Below are positions 26,560 to 35,089 of a stretch of DNA of 64,000 bases, piece by piece. Position 1 is the stretch's first letter. Every line of letters begins with the position of its first letter. Below the pieces are notes generated by a model, which did not search any database, was not told where the DNA came from, and saw nothing but the letters and a program-made list of their open reading frames with translations. Source of the stretch: Streptomyces sp. NBC_01669 (GTDB lineage Bacteria; Actinomycetota; Actinomycetes; Streptomycetales; Streptomycetaceae). Position numbers and translations under genes: made by a program. The DNA is taken from positions 248,001-312,000 of the forward strand of contig NZ_JAPEQG010000001.1 in assembly GCF_026339735.1 (NCBI RefSeq), written 5' to 3'.

Positions 26560-27617
26560 CCGGGGCCCAGTTCGCGGCCGTGGCGTTCAACACCGCCCGC
26601 AACCAGGCCCTTGAAGAGCTCACCGGGCTGGTCGGACGCGTCCAGGCATGCGCCGCGCTCGGCGTGAGCCGTGCCACCTACTACCGCCAACACCGCCGAA
26701 GCCCCGCCCCGGCCAAGCCGCGGCGGGAACGGCGCCGACACCCCCGCGCTCTCGCACCCGAGGAGGAGATACGGGTCCTCGATGTGCTCCATTCCCCGGA
26801 GTTCGCTGACATGGCGCCCGCCGAGATCTACGCGGTCCTCCTGGACCGGGGTGTCTACCTGTGCTCGGAGTCGACGATGTACCGGCTCCTGCGACGACAT
26901 GGCGAGGTCCGTGAACGCCGCCGTCAGGCCGTCCACCCACCCCGGACCGTTCCCGAGCTGGTCGCCGAGGGCCCGAACCGGGTCTGGAGCTGGGACATCA
27001 CGAAGCTGAAGGGGCCGGTCAAGGGCGTCTACTACTGCCTCTACACGATCATCGACATCTTCAGCCGCTACACGGTCGGCTGGATGATCGCCGCCCACGA
27101 GAACAAGGACCTCGCCGAGCGGTTCCTGTCCGAGACGATCGCCAAGTACGGCATCGAACCCGGGCAGTTGACGATCCACTCGGACCGCGGGTCCCCGATG
27201 GTCGCGCAGAACGTCGCCCAGATGATGGCCGGTCTCGGCGTCACCAAGTCGCATTCGCGGCCGAAGACGTCGAACGACAACCCGTACAGCGAGAGCCAGT
27301 ACAAGACCCTGAAATACCGGCACGACTTTCCCGAGCGTTTCGGATCTCTCGAGGACGCCCGGGCGTGGTGCACCCAGTTCTTCACCTGGTACAACGAGGA
27401 GCATCGGCACTCCGGGATCGGCCTGCACACGCCCTACGACGTGCACTTCGGTCTCGCCGAGCAGCTCCGCGAGATGCGTGCCGACGTCCTCCAGGCGGTC
27501 TACGCGAAGCACCCTGAACGCTTCGTCCGCAAGCCACCAGAGCCCCCGAAGGTCCCCGCAGCGGCCTGGATCAACCAGCCGGCACCAGACGGCCCACTGA
27601 TCCCAGCACAGCGTTAG
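26556..27617 (+). CDS. IS3-family OrfB DDE transposase (copy B)
   Basis: 353 aa, GTG at 26556. HTH_21 region ([19 protein letters not shown]), then the integrase core rve: [12 protein letters not shown] (Asp), [11 protein letters not shown] (Asp) and [13 protein letters not shown] (Glu), followed by [20 protein letters not shown]. Catalyses excision/circularisation and insertion of the IS. Full length and undamaged, unlike its copy in fabV. Confidence 0.95.
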   Translation: MTGAQFAAVAFNTARNQALEELTGLVGRVQACAALGVSRATYYRQHRRSPAPAKPRRERRRHPRALAPEEEIRVLDVLHSPEFADMAPAEIYAVLLDRGVYLCSESTMYRLLRRHGEVRERRRQAVHPPRTVPELVAEGPNRVWSWDITKLKGPVKGVYYCLYTIIDIFSRYTVGWMIAAHENKDLAERFLSETIAKYGIEPGQLTIHSDRGSPMVAQNVAQMMAGLGVTKSHSRPKTSNDNPYSESQYKTLKYRHDFPERFGSLEDARAWCTQFFTWYNEEHRHSGIGLHTPYDVHFGLAEQLREMRADVLQAVYAKHPERFVRKPPEPPKVPAAAWINQPAPDGPLIPAQR

Positions 27618-27654
27618 AACGATCTACCTGCCTTGATCGCTTTGACAGGTTCCG

Positions 27655-28226
27655 CTCGGCTTGTTCCGTCCCTTCCACGGCGGTGCCGCAGGTCCCGGCG
27701 CCGGCATGCCGTCCGGGCGGTGGATCTCTCCGGCCAGGCGGTCCTGGACGTACTCGTGCAGCCGCTCGCTGCAGGCAAGTTTGGACGGCTTCGGCCGCCG
27801 CGCGGCCAGCTCGGCCTTCCACTGCGCGATCGACGCCCGGTAGGCGAGTTGTCCGCTGCGGGTGGCCGCATTGCGCCGCAGTTCCCGCGAAACAGTGGAC
27901 GGGTGCCTGCCCAGCCGACGGGCGATCTCTCGGACCCCGGTGTTCTGAGCCTTCAGCACAGCGATCTCCTCGCGCTCTGCAAAGGAGAGATACCTGCCCG
28001 ACACCGGGCCCAGCTCGATCGACGGCATACCGCCACGTTCCCGGAACCATCGCGAGCCGACCGGCCCCGACACGCCGCACGCGATCGCCGCGTCCTCGCT
28101 GGTCAGCCCGTCAGCGATCTTCTTCCAGAAGGCACGCTCCACATCCCGGCGGACCGGTGGCCTGCCCGGAGACCGCATCGCCGGGCGCCCCGTCACCGCC
28201 GTCGTCCACCCTGCCGGTCGCCCCAT
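27655..28226 (-). pseudogene. IS30-family transposase, 5' part
   Basis: Contains the IS30-type HTH_38 domain YLSFAEREEIAVLKAQNTGV and REIARRLGRHPSTVSRELRR, preceded by a long N-terminal extension with another HTH-like stretch (TSEDAAIACGVSGPVGSRWF). The reading frame is cut at KGRNKP by IS copy B. With the 3' part the protein would be about 464 aa, at the long end of the family. Confidence 0.9.
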
Positions 28227-28276
28227 CGGACACCTCCATGATCGAGGTGTTGCGACGACCGGTTGAATCCACCCAA

Positions 28277-28603
28277 TATACGTCGATCAAGCTCACAACT
28301 CGCCTACTACGAGCGGGGGTTCAGGCGTCCATGGGCTCGGTCGGGGACTCGTACGATAACGCCCTCGCGGAGAACCTGTGGATGATCACCAAGACGGAGT
28401 GCATCCGCGGCCGCGTCTTCGCCACCCGGGCCGAGGCGAACCTGGCGCTGTTCGAGTACATCGATGGGTTCTATAACTCCCGGCGCATCCAGAAGCGGCT
28501 CGGCTACCTCAGTCCGATCGAGTTCGAGGAGAAGTACTACGCCGACCAGGCAACGGCCGAACGAACGAACCTGAAACCCCGTCAACCCCTCCTGACCAGC
28601 TGA
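28277..28603 (+). pseudogene. IS3-family OrfB (outer element), 3' part
   Basis: YTSIKLTTRLLRAGVQASMG, SVGDSYDNALAENLWMITKT (catalytic Glu in NALAEN) and YNSRRIQKRLGYLSPIEFEE are the last third of an IS3-family transposase. It completes the fragment ending at 25234. Confidence 0.92.
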
Positions 28604-28637
28604 TCAGTATCTCCCGCAGGCCGGGGGAACCTCATAG

Positions 28638-28768
28638 AGGCGGTAGCCCGCCGGGCTGCGATCGATCGGCGGCACGATCCCACGGTCGGAGTAGAACCGA
28701 ATGGTCTTGACCGTGAGACCGGTGCGCCGGGCCAGGTCACCGATCGAGTAGAGCGTGTCGCCGTCCAT
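28638..28768 (-). pseudogene. MerR-family regulator, 5' part (HTH)
   Basis: ATG at 28768 after GAAGGTGGGG. LYSIGDLARRTGLTVKTIRF and YSDRGIVPPIDRSPAGYRLY are the classical MerR helix-turn-helix and first wing. The frame continues at 24270 after removal of the nested insertions. Such regulators twist the spacer of target promoters. The target here is unknown. Confidence 0.9.
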
Positions 28769-29056
28769 GCCCCCACCTTCGCGTCTCCCCCTACTGGAGA
28801 CTCAAGCCCAGCCCGGCGGCGGTAGCAAACCACACTCCCGCGCGAGCCCGGCCAGCTGCACGGACGCGTCGAGGCCTCCCGTCTGCGTACGCAAGCAGCA
28901 TGCTCGGCTACGGAAATGCGCCTTGCCCGAAAGGGCCTACGCTTCCATCGCTCCATCCGATGCCCTGCTCGGCGCACCGCCGGGCCACGATCTGTCGCAC
29001 CTCAGTGGACTGTGCAAGGGTGCGTTACATGGGTACGACACCGGACGGGCGCCCCA

Positions 29057-29470
29057 ATGATCAAGGACAGGGCCAGGACGAACCACTGGCTCTACGGATC
29101 GTTCGGCAGCCAGAACGACGCACCGATGGCCGGGTGGATTCGGGGTGGAACATGGGAACAGGCTCGAAGCCACTTCAAGAAGGTCCGTGACCAGGACCAT
29201 CTGAACCGGCAGTACTACAAGCAGTATCGCTGTGTGAACACAGCCGACGCCGACCTGCGCGCCGCCCAGTCCTGGTATTCGACCGTCAAGAACCGCGGAT
29301 ACAACGTGCACACCAACAACTGTCTTCACGCCACCATTGCGGCTTTCAAGGGCTACAGCGGGAAACTGCGGCACGACAAGCGTCTGCCGAGTGCCACGAA
29401 CAAGCCGCCGAACGACTACTTCGCCAAGGTGCTGACCAGCGCGGGCTGGGAACGCAAGCACGATCTGTGA
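29057..29470 (+). CDS. Hypothetical protein, possibly N-terminally truncated
   Basis: 137 aa from the ATG at 29057. The body (RTNHWLYGSFGSQNDAPMAG, GYNVHTNNCLHATIAAFKGY, PPNDYFAKVLTSAGWERK) is well ordered and has the Asn-Cys plus following-helix pattern seen in cysteine-hydrolase-like or lipocalin-like proteins. The first few codons look like a broken beginning and upstream in-frame sequence is arginine-rich, so an earlier exported domain may have been lost. Function unknown. Confidence 0.5.
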   Translation: MIKDRARTNHWLYGSFGSQNDAPMAGWIRGGTWEQARSHFKKVRDQDHLNRQYYKQYRCVNTADADLRAAQSWYSTVKNRGYNVHTNNCLHATIAAFKGYSGKLRHDKRLPSATNKPPNDYFAKVLTSAGWERKHDL

Positions 29471-29645
29471 CACAAGGCAGGCCGGCCCGAGGCTTCGCCC
29501 GACCATCACAACGGCGTGCCATATCGGCGCGGCGTCCGTGAGGGTAGTGACCCGGGAACACCGTCATGAGCTGCAGCTGCCTTCAGGTCCGGGTGCAGGG
29601 TGATGTACGTCGATGCCACGCACCCGGTATCCCGCTGCTCACTGA

Positions 29646-29939
29646 TCAGTCCCAGTCAGCAGCGGGTTGTTCGACGCGGCCGCCCATGTGAAATGAGCTG
29701 ATGTGGTTCTCACCTCCAGCGGGCAGCGCAGCCAGGCACGTTGTCGAGCATGCATGGACCAGGAGTGGCAGCACGTCGATGGCCACTGGCATGGAGAGCC
29801 ATACCTGGTGGGTTCCACCCTGCTCGATGGGGTGCTGGCAGACGCTGCCGGTGTCCACAGCGGTAGTGCCCCAGCGGCGGGGATCCAGATCTGTGAGGTC
29901 GAGGCGGGCGACGGAGGCGGCGCAACTACCGTATGTCAC
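29646..29939 (-). CDS. Small hypothetical protein
   Basis: 97 aa from the GTG at 29939. The segment THQVWLSMPVAIDVLPLLVH followed by ACSTTCLAALPA and a C-terminal GGRVEQPAADW looks like a conserved short cytoplasmic protein with three Cys. No ribosome site is obvious, and I do not recognise the family. Confidence 0.4.
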   Translation of the reverse strand: MTYGSCAASVARLDLTDLDPRRWGTTAVDTGSVCQHPIEQGGTHQVWLSMPVAIDVLPLLVHACSTTCLAALPAGGENHISSFHMGGRVEQPAADWD

Positions 29940-29954
29940 CTGCTTCAGTCCCGA

Positions 29955-30287
29955 TCAACTATGTCCGCGCTCTCGTCGGACGCCGGGGCCCGGCCGACCT
30001 TCGCAAGGAACGCGGCGCCCGAGCCGCCCTGGGCCGGGGGCAGGGAGAGAACGCAGGGCCAGCAACAGGAACGCGATGTCGTCCAGATAGACGGGGTCGG
30101 GGATCAGGTCGACAGGGCACACGGTATAGATCACCGCGGCCGACACCAACGCCTTGCTGCGCAGCGGGACACCCGCGTCCATCAGCAGCTTCCTTGCGCG
30201 GAACAGCCTGACCAGGAGTAGGCCGGCAGCCCCCATCGTGAGTAGTGCGGCGACCGCGCCGACGAGAATCCAGGCCCTGGTGTCCAT
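29955..30287 (-). CDS. DUF1232 (YkvA-like) membrane protein
   Basis: 110 aa from MDTRAWILVGAVAALLTMGA at 30287. One N-terminal transmembrane helix, then VPLRSKALVSAAVIYTVCPV and DLIPDPVYLDDIAFLLLALR, the YkvA signature (VDLIPD..YLDD). Function of the family is not established. It lies 16 bp downstream of the WhiB gene, same strand, and is likely co-transcribed. Confidence 0.75.
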   Translation of the reverse strand: MDTRAWILVGAVAALLTMGAAGLLLVRLFRARKLLMDAGVPLRSKALVSAAVIYTVCPVDLIPDPVYLDDIAFLLLALRSLPAPGPGRLGRRVPCEGRPGPGVRRERGHS

Positions 30288-30303
30288 GGTGCATAGTCCG
30301 TCC

Positions 30304-30558
30304 TCATCCGGATTTTTGAGCACGCCTGCGCGTGCGTCGCTTCAGCGCACGCCGTTCGGCCTCACCCAGCCCGCCCCATACGCCGGAGTCCTGACCGTTC
30401 TCCATGGCCCACTCCAGACACTGCTCCCGCACAGGGCATCCCCGGCACACCTCTTTCGCTTCGTCGGTCTGCACCAGCGCCGGACCTGTGCTCCCGATGG
30501 GGAAGAACAGGTCGGGGTCCTCGTCACGACAGGCCGCCTGCATACGCCAGTTCTCCAT
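30304..30558 (-). CDS. WhiB-family iron-sulfur transcription factor
   Basis: 84 aa from the ATG at 30558 (GGGAAG 8 bp upstream). Four cysteines in Wbl spacing: C in MQAACRDEDPD, then CRGCPVREQC, to ligate a 4Fe-4S cluster. Next comes the GVWGGL turn and a basic tail KRRTRRRAQK for DNA contact. Wbl proteins work with the principal sigma factor and respond to oxygen or NO. Which paralogue this is cannot be decided. It heads an operon with the DUF1232 gene. Confidence 0.93.
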   Translation of the reverse strand: MENWRMQAACRDEDPDLFFPIGSTGPALVQTDEAKEVCRGCPVREQCLEWAMENGQDSGVWGGLGEAERRALKRRTRRRAQKSG

Positions 30559-30945
30559 GTGTCTCACTTCCCATGGCCGGTTATCCGTATGGTTCGTGCC
30601 TTACGGGTGACCTGCATCGGATCCCTGAAACCCCATCGCGAGCTGTACACGCGGCGGATGTCCCCCGTGGAACGGTCCTGCTCTGCCGTATCGAGCAGGT
30701 GGCATGGATCCCGGCGGGCGCGGGGAAGGCCTTTCGGAGACAGTGAAACTCAGCCCCCGCCCCGGCCGGCGAGGTCCGGGGCGGGTTGACCGCTGACGGG
30801 GACGTGTGGGCCTTCGGCGCTGGCAAGAATGACATTCTGTCCGCGTCGATGCGATGCGGGTCTCGTACCGAAAGGAATCAGTCAGGCCTCGGCAATCGGG
30901 CTCGGGGCTACTCCAGCGCCCTTGCCTGAGGAGTACGCTGCGGCC
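30559..30945. promoter_or_regulatory. Divergent promoter region of whiB-type gene with hairpin
   Basis: 387 bp between divergent genes. It contains the inverted repeat CCCGCCCCGG (30756-30765) / CCGGGGCGGG (30776-30785), a GC hairpin that could terminate or attenuate transcription. No clear -10/-35 pair was picked out. Confidence 0.4.
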
Positions 30946-31389
30946 GTGACCGACGACGAGGACCAGATTCTGGCGGATGCGCTGGGCGCGGCGGGAGCAA
31001 GTGGCGGCGGGGCCGGCGGTCGGCGCGGGGCAGCGTTCGCGGCGAAGCGTTTGAAGAAGAACATGCACGAGATCGACGTGACGCTGGCCGTGTCACTGGG
31101 TATCGCTGCCGATCATGTGACCGGCGTCCTTGCTCGGGCAGGACATCTGGTGGAAGCCGAAGGCGCGCGGCCCACCGATGCGGAACAGGTCATCAGGGCC
31201 ATCGTCGGAGGTGGATTCGGGAACATGAATCCCGTTCTGATCACCGTCGGTCTGACCGACGGCGGTCCGGAACGCACCGTTGCGTCCGTCCGTGGCGTTG
31301 CCAAGGAGGGTTTGATCAAGCAGCGGGCAGGCGAGAAAACTGCGAAGCGCATCGTCGCACTCCTGGGCCAGCAAGAGCAGCTGGGCTGA
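30946..31389 (+). CDS. Hypothetical soluble protein
   Basis: 147 aa from the GTG at 30946, AGGAG 12 bp upstream. A glycine/alanine-rich N-terminus (GAAGASGGGAGGRRGA) precedes a compact alpha/beta-looking domain (IGADHVTGVLARAGHL-like, VIRAIVGGGFGNMNPVLITV, RTVASVRGVAKEGLIKQRAG). No family recognised; the pattern suggests a small cytoplasmic regulator or chaperone-like fold. Alone on its strand. Confidence 0.55.
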   Translation: MTDDEDQILADALGAAGASGGGAGGRRGAAFAAKRLKKNMHEIDVTLAVSLGIAADHVTGVLARAGHLVEAEGARPTDAEQVIRAIVGGGFGNMNPVLITVGLTDGGPERTVASVRGVAKEGLIKQRAGEKTAKRIVALLGQQEQLG

Positions 31390-32024
31390 TCCAGCAGATT
31401 CTCAGGACCGCTCCGGAGACGAGAGACGAGATACGGGCGAACTCAGGAGTGTTGTCTCCGGCGGCCCCGCCAGCGGTGGCCTGTCCGGGACCGACGGGTG
31501 TGATTGCCGACGGTGAGGATCGCATCCGTGAGGTCGAAGAAGGTGCGACCGACCGCCGTGGGAACCGATCCTGCCGCGGCCCGGTGCGGTAGACAGTTAC
31601 CTCAAGAGCCATCGGTTCTATTGCCCTGTGCAGGGGAAGCGTCCCGCCCTTCCATTCAGCGGATGGTCGGACACCCTCCGTTCTCGTGAACGTCGGCGTG
31701 GCAACCGAAATCGGTTTCCTCAGCGTGTATGACGTACGTGAGTCAGAACCGCACATGCAGAACATGGCCGAACTCATCGCCTCATTCTCAGTGCAGTCCT
31801 GATTCATGGGTCCACAGGCACGCACTCCGTATGTGACGCGTGCCCGACTACGTACGGAAATCCGGGCACATCACCTCGGTCGCTCACAACGCCCGGCCAA
31901 GGAAGCAGCCGAAATCGACGGTCCACGGCGAGTTGACCGAACACTGACTAGACCATTTGGGTGCCTGAGGAATCCAGTGGGGAGAGGCCGGCAGGAATCC
32001 CCCACCCTGTTTGCGAGGTCCGCC
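31390..32024. other. 635-bp spacer before P450 gene
   Basis: Apart from the short coding-like frame at 31593-31802 no gene is supported. It should carry the promoter of the P450-ferredoxin operon. Confidence 0.4.
31593..31802 (+). pseudogene. Possible gene fragment of unknown family
   Basis: Open frame after a TAG (31590-31592), with coding-like text ALCRGSVPPFHSADGRTPSV and LVNVGVATEIGFLSVYDVRE, ending SFSVQS. The only good start is a GTG at 31686, giving 38 aa. Could be the end of a lost gene. Confidence 0.3.
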
Positions 32025-33221
32025 ATGGCAGATATTGAGACCATTTCCTTTCCGCAGGACCGAACCTGCCCTTACCACCCGCCGACGGGGTACCGGCCTG
32101 CGCACCGGGGACCACAGGCGGTGTCGCCCGCCCGGCTCTTCGACGGCCGCACCGTGTGGCTCGTGACCGGGCATGCGGAGGCGCGTGCGTTGCTGGTCGA
32201 CCCGCGGCTGTCGGCCGACCGGGAGAACCCTGCGTTTCCCGTGTTCACCGAGCGGGTGGCAGAGACCGCTTCGCGACGCGTCGAACTGATCGGTCTCGAC
32301 GACCCCGAGCACAACGTCCAACGACGAATGCTGATTCCGAGCTTTACGGTCAAGCGCACAGCAGCCCTGCGGCCGCTGATCCAGGAGACCGTGGACAGAC
32401 TGCTGGACGCGATCATCGAGCAGGGCCCACCGGCCGATCTGGTCAGTGCCTTCGCGCTGCCCGTTCCGTCCATGGTCATTTGTGCGCTGCTCGGGGTGCC
32501 CTACGCCGACCACGAGTTCTTCGAGTCGCAGTCGCGCAGGTTGCTGCGCGGCCCTGCAGCCAGCGATATCGATGACGCGCGGGACGCGCTCGACGAATAC
32601 TTCCGAGCCCTGATCCAACGCAAACGGTCCGACCCCGGCGAAGGGTTGCTCGACGAGCTCATCGCCCAGCAGCTCGACACCGGGGCCGTCAACCACGACG
32701 AACTGGTCCGAATGGCCGAAATCCTGCTCGTGGCCGGTCACGAGACGACCGCGAACATGATCTCGCTCGGTACCTTCACTCTGCTGCAGCATCCCGACCA
32801 GTTGGCCCGGCTGCGCGCCTCCACGGACTTGATGCCTGCTGCCGTCGAGGAACTGCTCCGCTTCCTGTCCATCGCTGACGGAATGTCACGGGTGGCTACA
32901 CAGGACATCGAGGTGGGCGGGGTGACAATCCGGACCGGGGACGGCGTCATTCTGTCCACGTCCGTGATCAACCGGGACGAGGCCGCATATCCCTCGCCGG
33001 ACGAACTGGACCTCGGACGGAATTCTCACAACCACGTCGCCTTCGGCTTCGGTATCCATCAATGCCTCGGTCAAAATCTGGCTCGGGCCGAGATGGAGAT
33101 CGCGTTGCGTACGCTCTTCGACCGTCTTCCGGGACTACGGCTGGCGGTACCCGCCGGTGATATCCCGTTCAAACCGGGTGACACCATCCAAGGCATGGTT
33201 GAACTGCCCGTGGCGTGGTGA
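32025..33221 (+). CDS. Cytochrome P450 (CYP105-like)
   Basis: 398 aa from the ATG at 32025 (GAGG 6 bp upstream), usual length for bacterial class I P450s. N-terminal FPQDRTCPYHPPTGYRPAHR resembles CYP105 enzymes. I-helix oxygen-activating motif LVAGHETTANM, ExxR in AVEELLRFL, and heme-ligand loop FGFGIHQCLGQNLAR with the axial Cys. Soluble monooxygenase that needs electrons from a ferredoxin, supplied by the next gene 28 bp downstream. Substrate unknown. No biosynthetic cluster surrounds it. Confidence 0.95.
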   Translation: MADIETISFPQDRTCPYHPPTGYRPAHRGPQAVSPARLFDGRTVWLVTGHAEARALLVDPRLSADRENPAFPVFTERVAETASRRVELIGLDDPEHNVQRRMLIPSFTVKRTAALRPLIQETVDRLLDAIIEQGPPADLVSAFALPVPSMVICALLGVPYADHEFFESQSRRLLRGPAASDIDDARDALDEYFRALIQRKRSDPGEGLLDELIAQQLDTGAVNHDELVRMAEILLVAGHETTANMISLGTFTLLQHPDQLARLRASTDLMPAAVEELLRFLSIADGMSRVATQDIEVGGVTIRTGDGVILSTSVINRDEAAYPSPDELDLGRNSHNHVAFGFGIHQCLGQNLARAEMEIALRTLFDRLPGLRLAVPAGDIPFKPGDTIQGMVELPVAW

Positions 33222-33249
33222 ACGAAAACCGAACGGAAAGGACCCTGTT

Positions 33250-33441
33250 GTGATGCGGATCAATATCGACACGGATGTGTGCATCGGCTCCGGACAGTGC
33301 GTGCTTGCCGCGCCGAAGGTCTTCACCCAGGACGACGACGGCTTCAGCGAACTACTGCCTGACCACGAGGACGGCGCCGCCGGCCCCCTGGTCGGGGAGG
33401 CAGCCCGCGCCTGCCCTGTACAAGCGATCACGATCACCTGA
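33250..33441 (+). CDS. 3Fe-4S/4Fe-4S ferredoxin, P450 redox partner
   Basis: 63 aa from the GTG at 33250 with AAAGGA upstream (an ATG lies one codon downstream). Cluster ligands: DVCIGSGQCVLAAPKVF, where the second Cys position of the 4Fe motif is Gly (CxxGxxC), and a final ACP near residue 56. This is the single-cluster 3Fe-4S ferredoxin typical of CYP105 pairs. It passes electrons from a ferredoxin reductase to the P450. Operon with the P450. Confidence 0.93.
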   Translation: MMRINIDTDVCIGSGQCVLAAPKVFTQDDDGFSELLPDHEDGAAGPLVGEAARACPVQAITIT

Positions 33442-33449
33442 GGACTCTC

Positions 33450-33593
33450 CCGTAATCCCTGGCGAAACAGCGCGCGGTGTCAGATGCGGTGCATCGCAAG
33501 GCGGCGGAGCGTCCTCAGACTGGGCGTATTCAGCCGTTCCGACGACGCGGCGAGGTGTCGTAGCCGTCGTCGTGCGCCCGCCAGGGATGACGG
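33450..33593. mobile_element. 144-bp MITE-like element with 15-bp terminal inverted repeats
   Basis: Ends CCGTAATCCCTGGCG (33450-33464) and, inverted, CCGTCATCCCTGGCG (33579-33593) match at 14 of 15 positions. The interior has no coding frame of its own. One end lies 8 bp after the ferredoxin stop and the other abuts the truncated IS4 transposase fragment. It could equally be an inverted pair of terminal repeats left by a larger IS. Confidence 0.55.
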
Positions 33594-33603
33594 GACAGCC
33601 CTT

Positions 33604-33777
33604 GGTCTTCAGTTCGTCGAAGGTCGTCTCGATCTCCCATCGTTGGGCATAGACCGCTGCGAGGTCCTCGGCGCCGACGTCGGCCGGGTCGAGGTTCGTG
33701 GTCAGCAGCCGGTATTCCTCGGGGTTGTCCCGGCCGTCATCGACCGTGTAGTCGATCACTCTGACTGTGAGCGGCTG
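33604..33777 (-). pseudogene. IS4-type DDE transposase fragment
   Basis: LTVRVIDYTVDDGRDNPEEY, RLLTTNLDPADVGAEDLAAV and YAQRWEIETTFDELKT are the region around the catalytic Glu of IS4-group transposases (Y-(2)-R-(3)-E). Both sides are missing: it stops abruptly at the MITE-like repeat, and upstream at a cytosine run (C10 at 33816-33825). A different subgroup from the intact IS4-family element at 37841-39375. Confidence 0.75.
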
Positions 33778-33825
33778 CGTCGTGGCCCGGTTCGTGCCCG
33801 ACGTCCCTCCCCCCTCCCCCCCCCC

Positions 33826-34500
33826 AGGAGCGTGTGCCAAAAGTCCGCTTCCATCGGTCTCAGATCGCCCCGGTGTCAGGTGGCCCGCAGCTGAACCGAT
33901 GTCGCGAGCAATGGCAGTTCACGTACCACGGCTTCCTCGGTCCCGTCGCGGAGCACGCTCCGCTGGACCAGCGCCACACAGTCCCGATGCGACGAGACCG
34001 AGCTCGGTAAGCGGTTCGGCCGCCTGCGACCGATCGTCCGGGGTGAAGCCGGACGTCACGCATGACGCGACGAAGGGGTCCCGCCGGACCGAGTCCCGGG
34101 AGTCCTCGACCGCGCGCGCCAGGTACGGAGACGGGGGAGCACGCCGATACACATGGGTGTAGTCGCTGAGCTGCGCGGTAAGTACGGCACTCCTGAACAG
34201 GGCGAACCACGGCCGCCATGCTCATGCTCAGGGCACTGAGCAACCTGCTCCCTCCAACGTTATCGCACCGGTGGCCGGCGCACGGCCCAGGAACGGTATT
34301 GCCTCAGCCCGTGGTGATCACTAAAGTCGGTCAGATGACTGCCGGGTCGGCCATGAGCCATGCACGAGTGAGGTTCCCGGCCTCGGCGTGAGGGCGAGGC
34401 GGGCAAGATCCCCGCCCCTTTTCCGTGTCTTCCTGCCTGACGCCCGTATGTGGCGCCCGTCCCAGCGGATCCCAAGACCCGGAGACACACCTCACACATG
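33826..34500. other. 675-bp region without secure genes
   Basis: A minus-strand frame (33919-34152, with an extension in another frame to about 34215) reads DYTHVYRRAPPSPYLARAVE and DPFVASCVTSGFTPDD, which looks like decayed coding sequence of unknown family. Nothing else is supported. Confidence 0.35.
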
Positions 34501-34926
34501 CCGAACGATCAGAACTACCCGTACGAATCCGAACTGACGGCGACCGCCGTCCACCTGAACCACACCGCCATCTACGCCACAGACCGGCAGCTGTCGGCCG
34601 AGTTCATCGCCGCGATACTGGGGCTGAAGGTCGGCGCTCCATTCGGGCCGTTCCTCCCCGTCGACCTCGGCAACGGGGTGACGCTCGACTACTACGAAAA
34701 GCGTGACGAGCCGATCCAGTCGCAGCACTACGCGTTCCTCGTGCCTGACGAACAGTTCAACAACATGATCGCCCGTCTGGAAGCAGTTGGTGTTACCTAC
34801 TACGCCGATCCCAGCCACACCGAACCCGACCAGATCAACCGTCTGTTCGGTGGTCGCGGCGCGTACTTCGGCGACCCGGACGGCCACAACATGGAGATCA
34901 TGACCCGGCCCTACCTCCGCCCCTAG
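34501..34926 (+). CDS. VOC-superfamily (glyoxalase-like) protein
   Basis: 141 aa from MPNDQNYPYESELTATAVHL. Two beta-alpha-beta-beta-beta modules: HLNHTAIYATDRQLSAEFIA with metal-type His near the start, and RGAYFGDPDGHNMEIMTRPY with GHNMEI containing the metal-ligand Glu. Such proteins are dioxygenases, isomerases, antibiotic-binding or fosfomycin-type enzymes. The specific reaction cannot be named. Followed by the hairpin at 34994-35028. Confidence 0.88.
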   Translation, partial: PNDQNYPYESELTATAVHLNHTAIYATDRQLSAEFIAAILGLKVGAPFGPFLPVDLGNGVTLDYYEKRDEPIQSQHYAFLVPDEQFNNMIARLEAVGVTYYADPSHTEPDQINRLFGGRGAYFGDPDGHNMEIMTRPYLRP

Positions 34927-34993
34927 CGTCGAACTGCCGTCGTCGCCAGAAGGGCGGCCACGCGGCATCTGGTGCGTGCGATCGCAAGGCGCC

Positions 34994-35028
34994 GGCAAGT
35001 CCTCGTAGCTCCGCTACGAAGACTTGCC
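34994..35028 (+). terminator. 16-bp hairpin terminator between convergent genes
   Basis: 34994-35009 and 35013-35028 are inverted repeats with one mismatch and a 3-nt loop (GGCAAGTC...GACTTGCC). It lies between the VOC stop and the convergent quinone oxidoreductase stop, so may serve both. Confidence 0.75.
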
Positions 35029-35089
35029 GACATCACAGCCGGCGTGCGCGCCGGACGCCGTGCGGCAGACGGCAGTTCGACGACAGAAC

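Larger units (their letters stand above)
26068..27654 (+). mobile_element. IS3-family insertion sequence, copy B (intact, innermost of nest)
   Basis: 1587 bp, from CCCTCTCTGTCAAAG to CTTTGACAGGTTCCG. The inner part TGTCAAAG is the inverted repeat. Flanked by 3-bp repeats CTC (26065-26067, 27655-27657). Removing it restores the IS30 transposase codons NKP-RRQDRRWV. Both genes are intact, so this copy is a likely active source of copy A at 10905-15969. Confidence 0.95.
25235..28273 (-). mobile_element. IS30-family element (middle level of nest)
   Basis: Ends share GTCGTCGCAACAC (left within 25247-25261; right inverted at 28246-28260), with looser similarity out to a 3-bp target repeat CAA (25232-25234, 28274-28276). 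Removing the 1587-bp IS and its repeat leaves 1449 bp. Deleting this element rejoins the orfB codons HGCQ-YTSIKL of the outer IS in frame. It encodes one transposase on the minus strand, itself interrupted. Confidence 0.88.
24271..28634 (+). mobile_element. IS3-family element (outer level of nest), IR TGAGGTTCCCCCG
   Basis: Both ends show TGAGGTTCCCCCG (left at 24271-24283, right inverted at 28622-28634) and are flanked by the 3-bp repeat TAG (24268-24270, 28635-28637). Removing the IS30-family insertion and its duplication leaves 1322 bp, a normal IS3 size. Contains orfA and a split orfB. OrfB also has a 1-bp deletion near 24709, so the element was probably already inactive. Confidence 0.93.

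Noticed and set aside
25242..27512. 756-codon minus-strand open frame
   Set aside because: Only its last part is the IS30 transposase; the rest is the antisense of the inner IS3-family element.
33816..33825. Run of ten C residues as a regulatory or phase-variable tract
   Set aside because: It lies in decayed transposase DNA and could be an assembly artefact; no gene depends on it.
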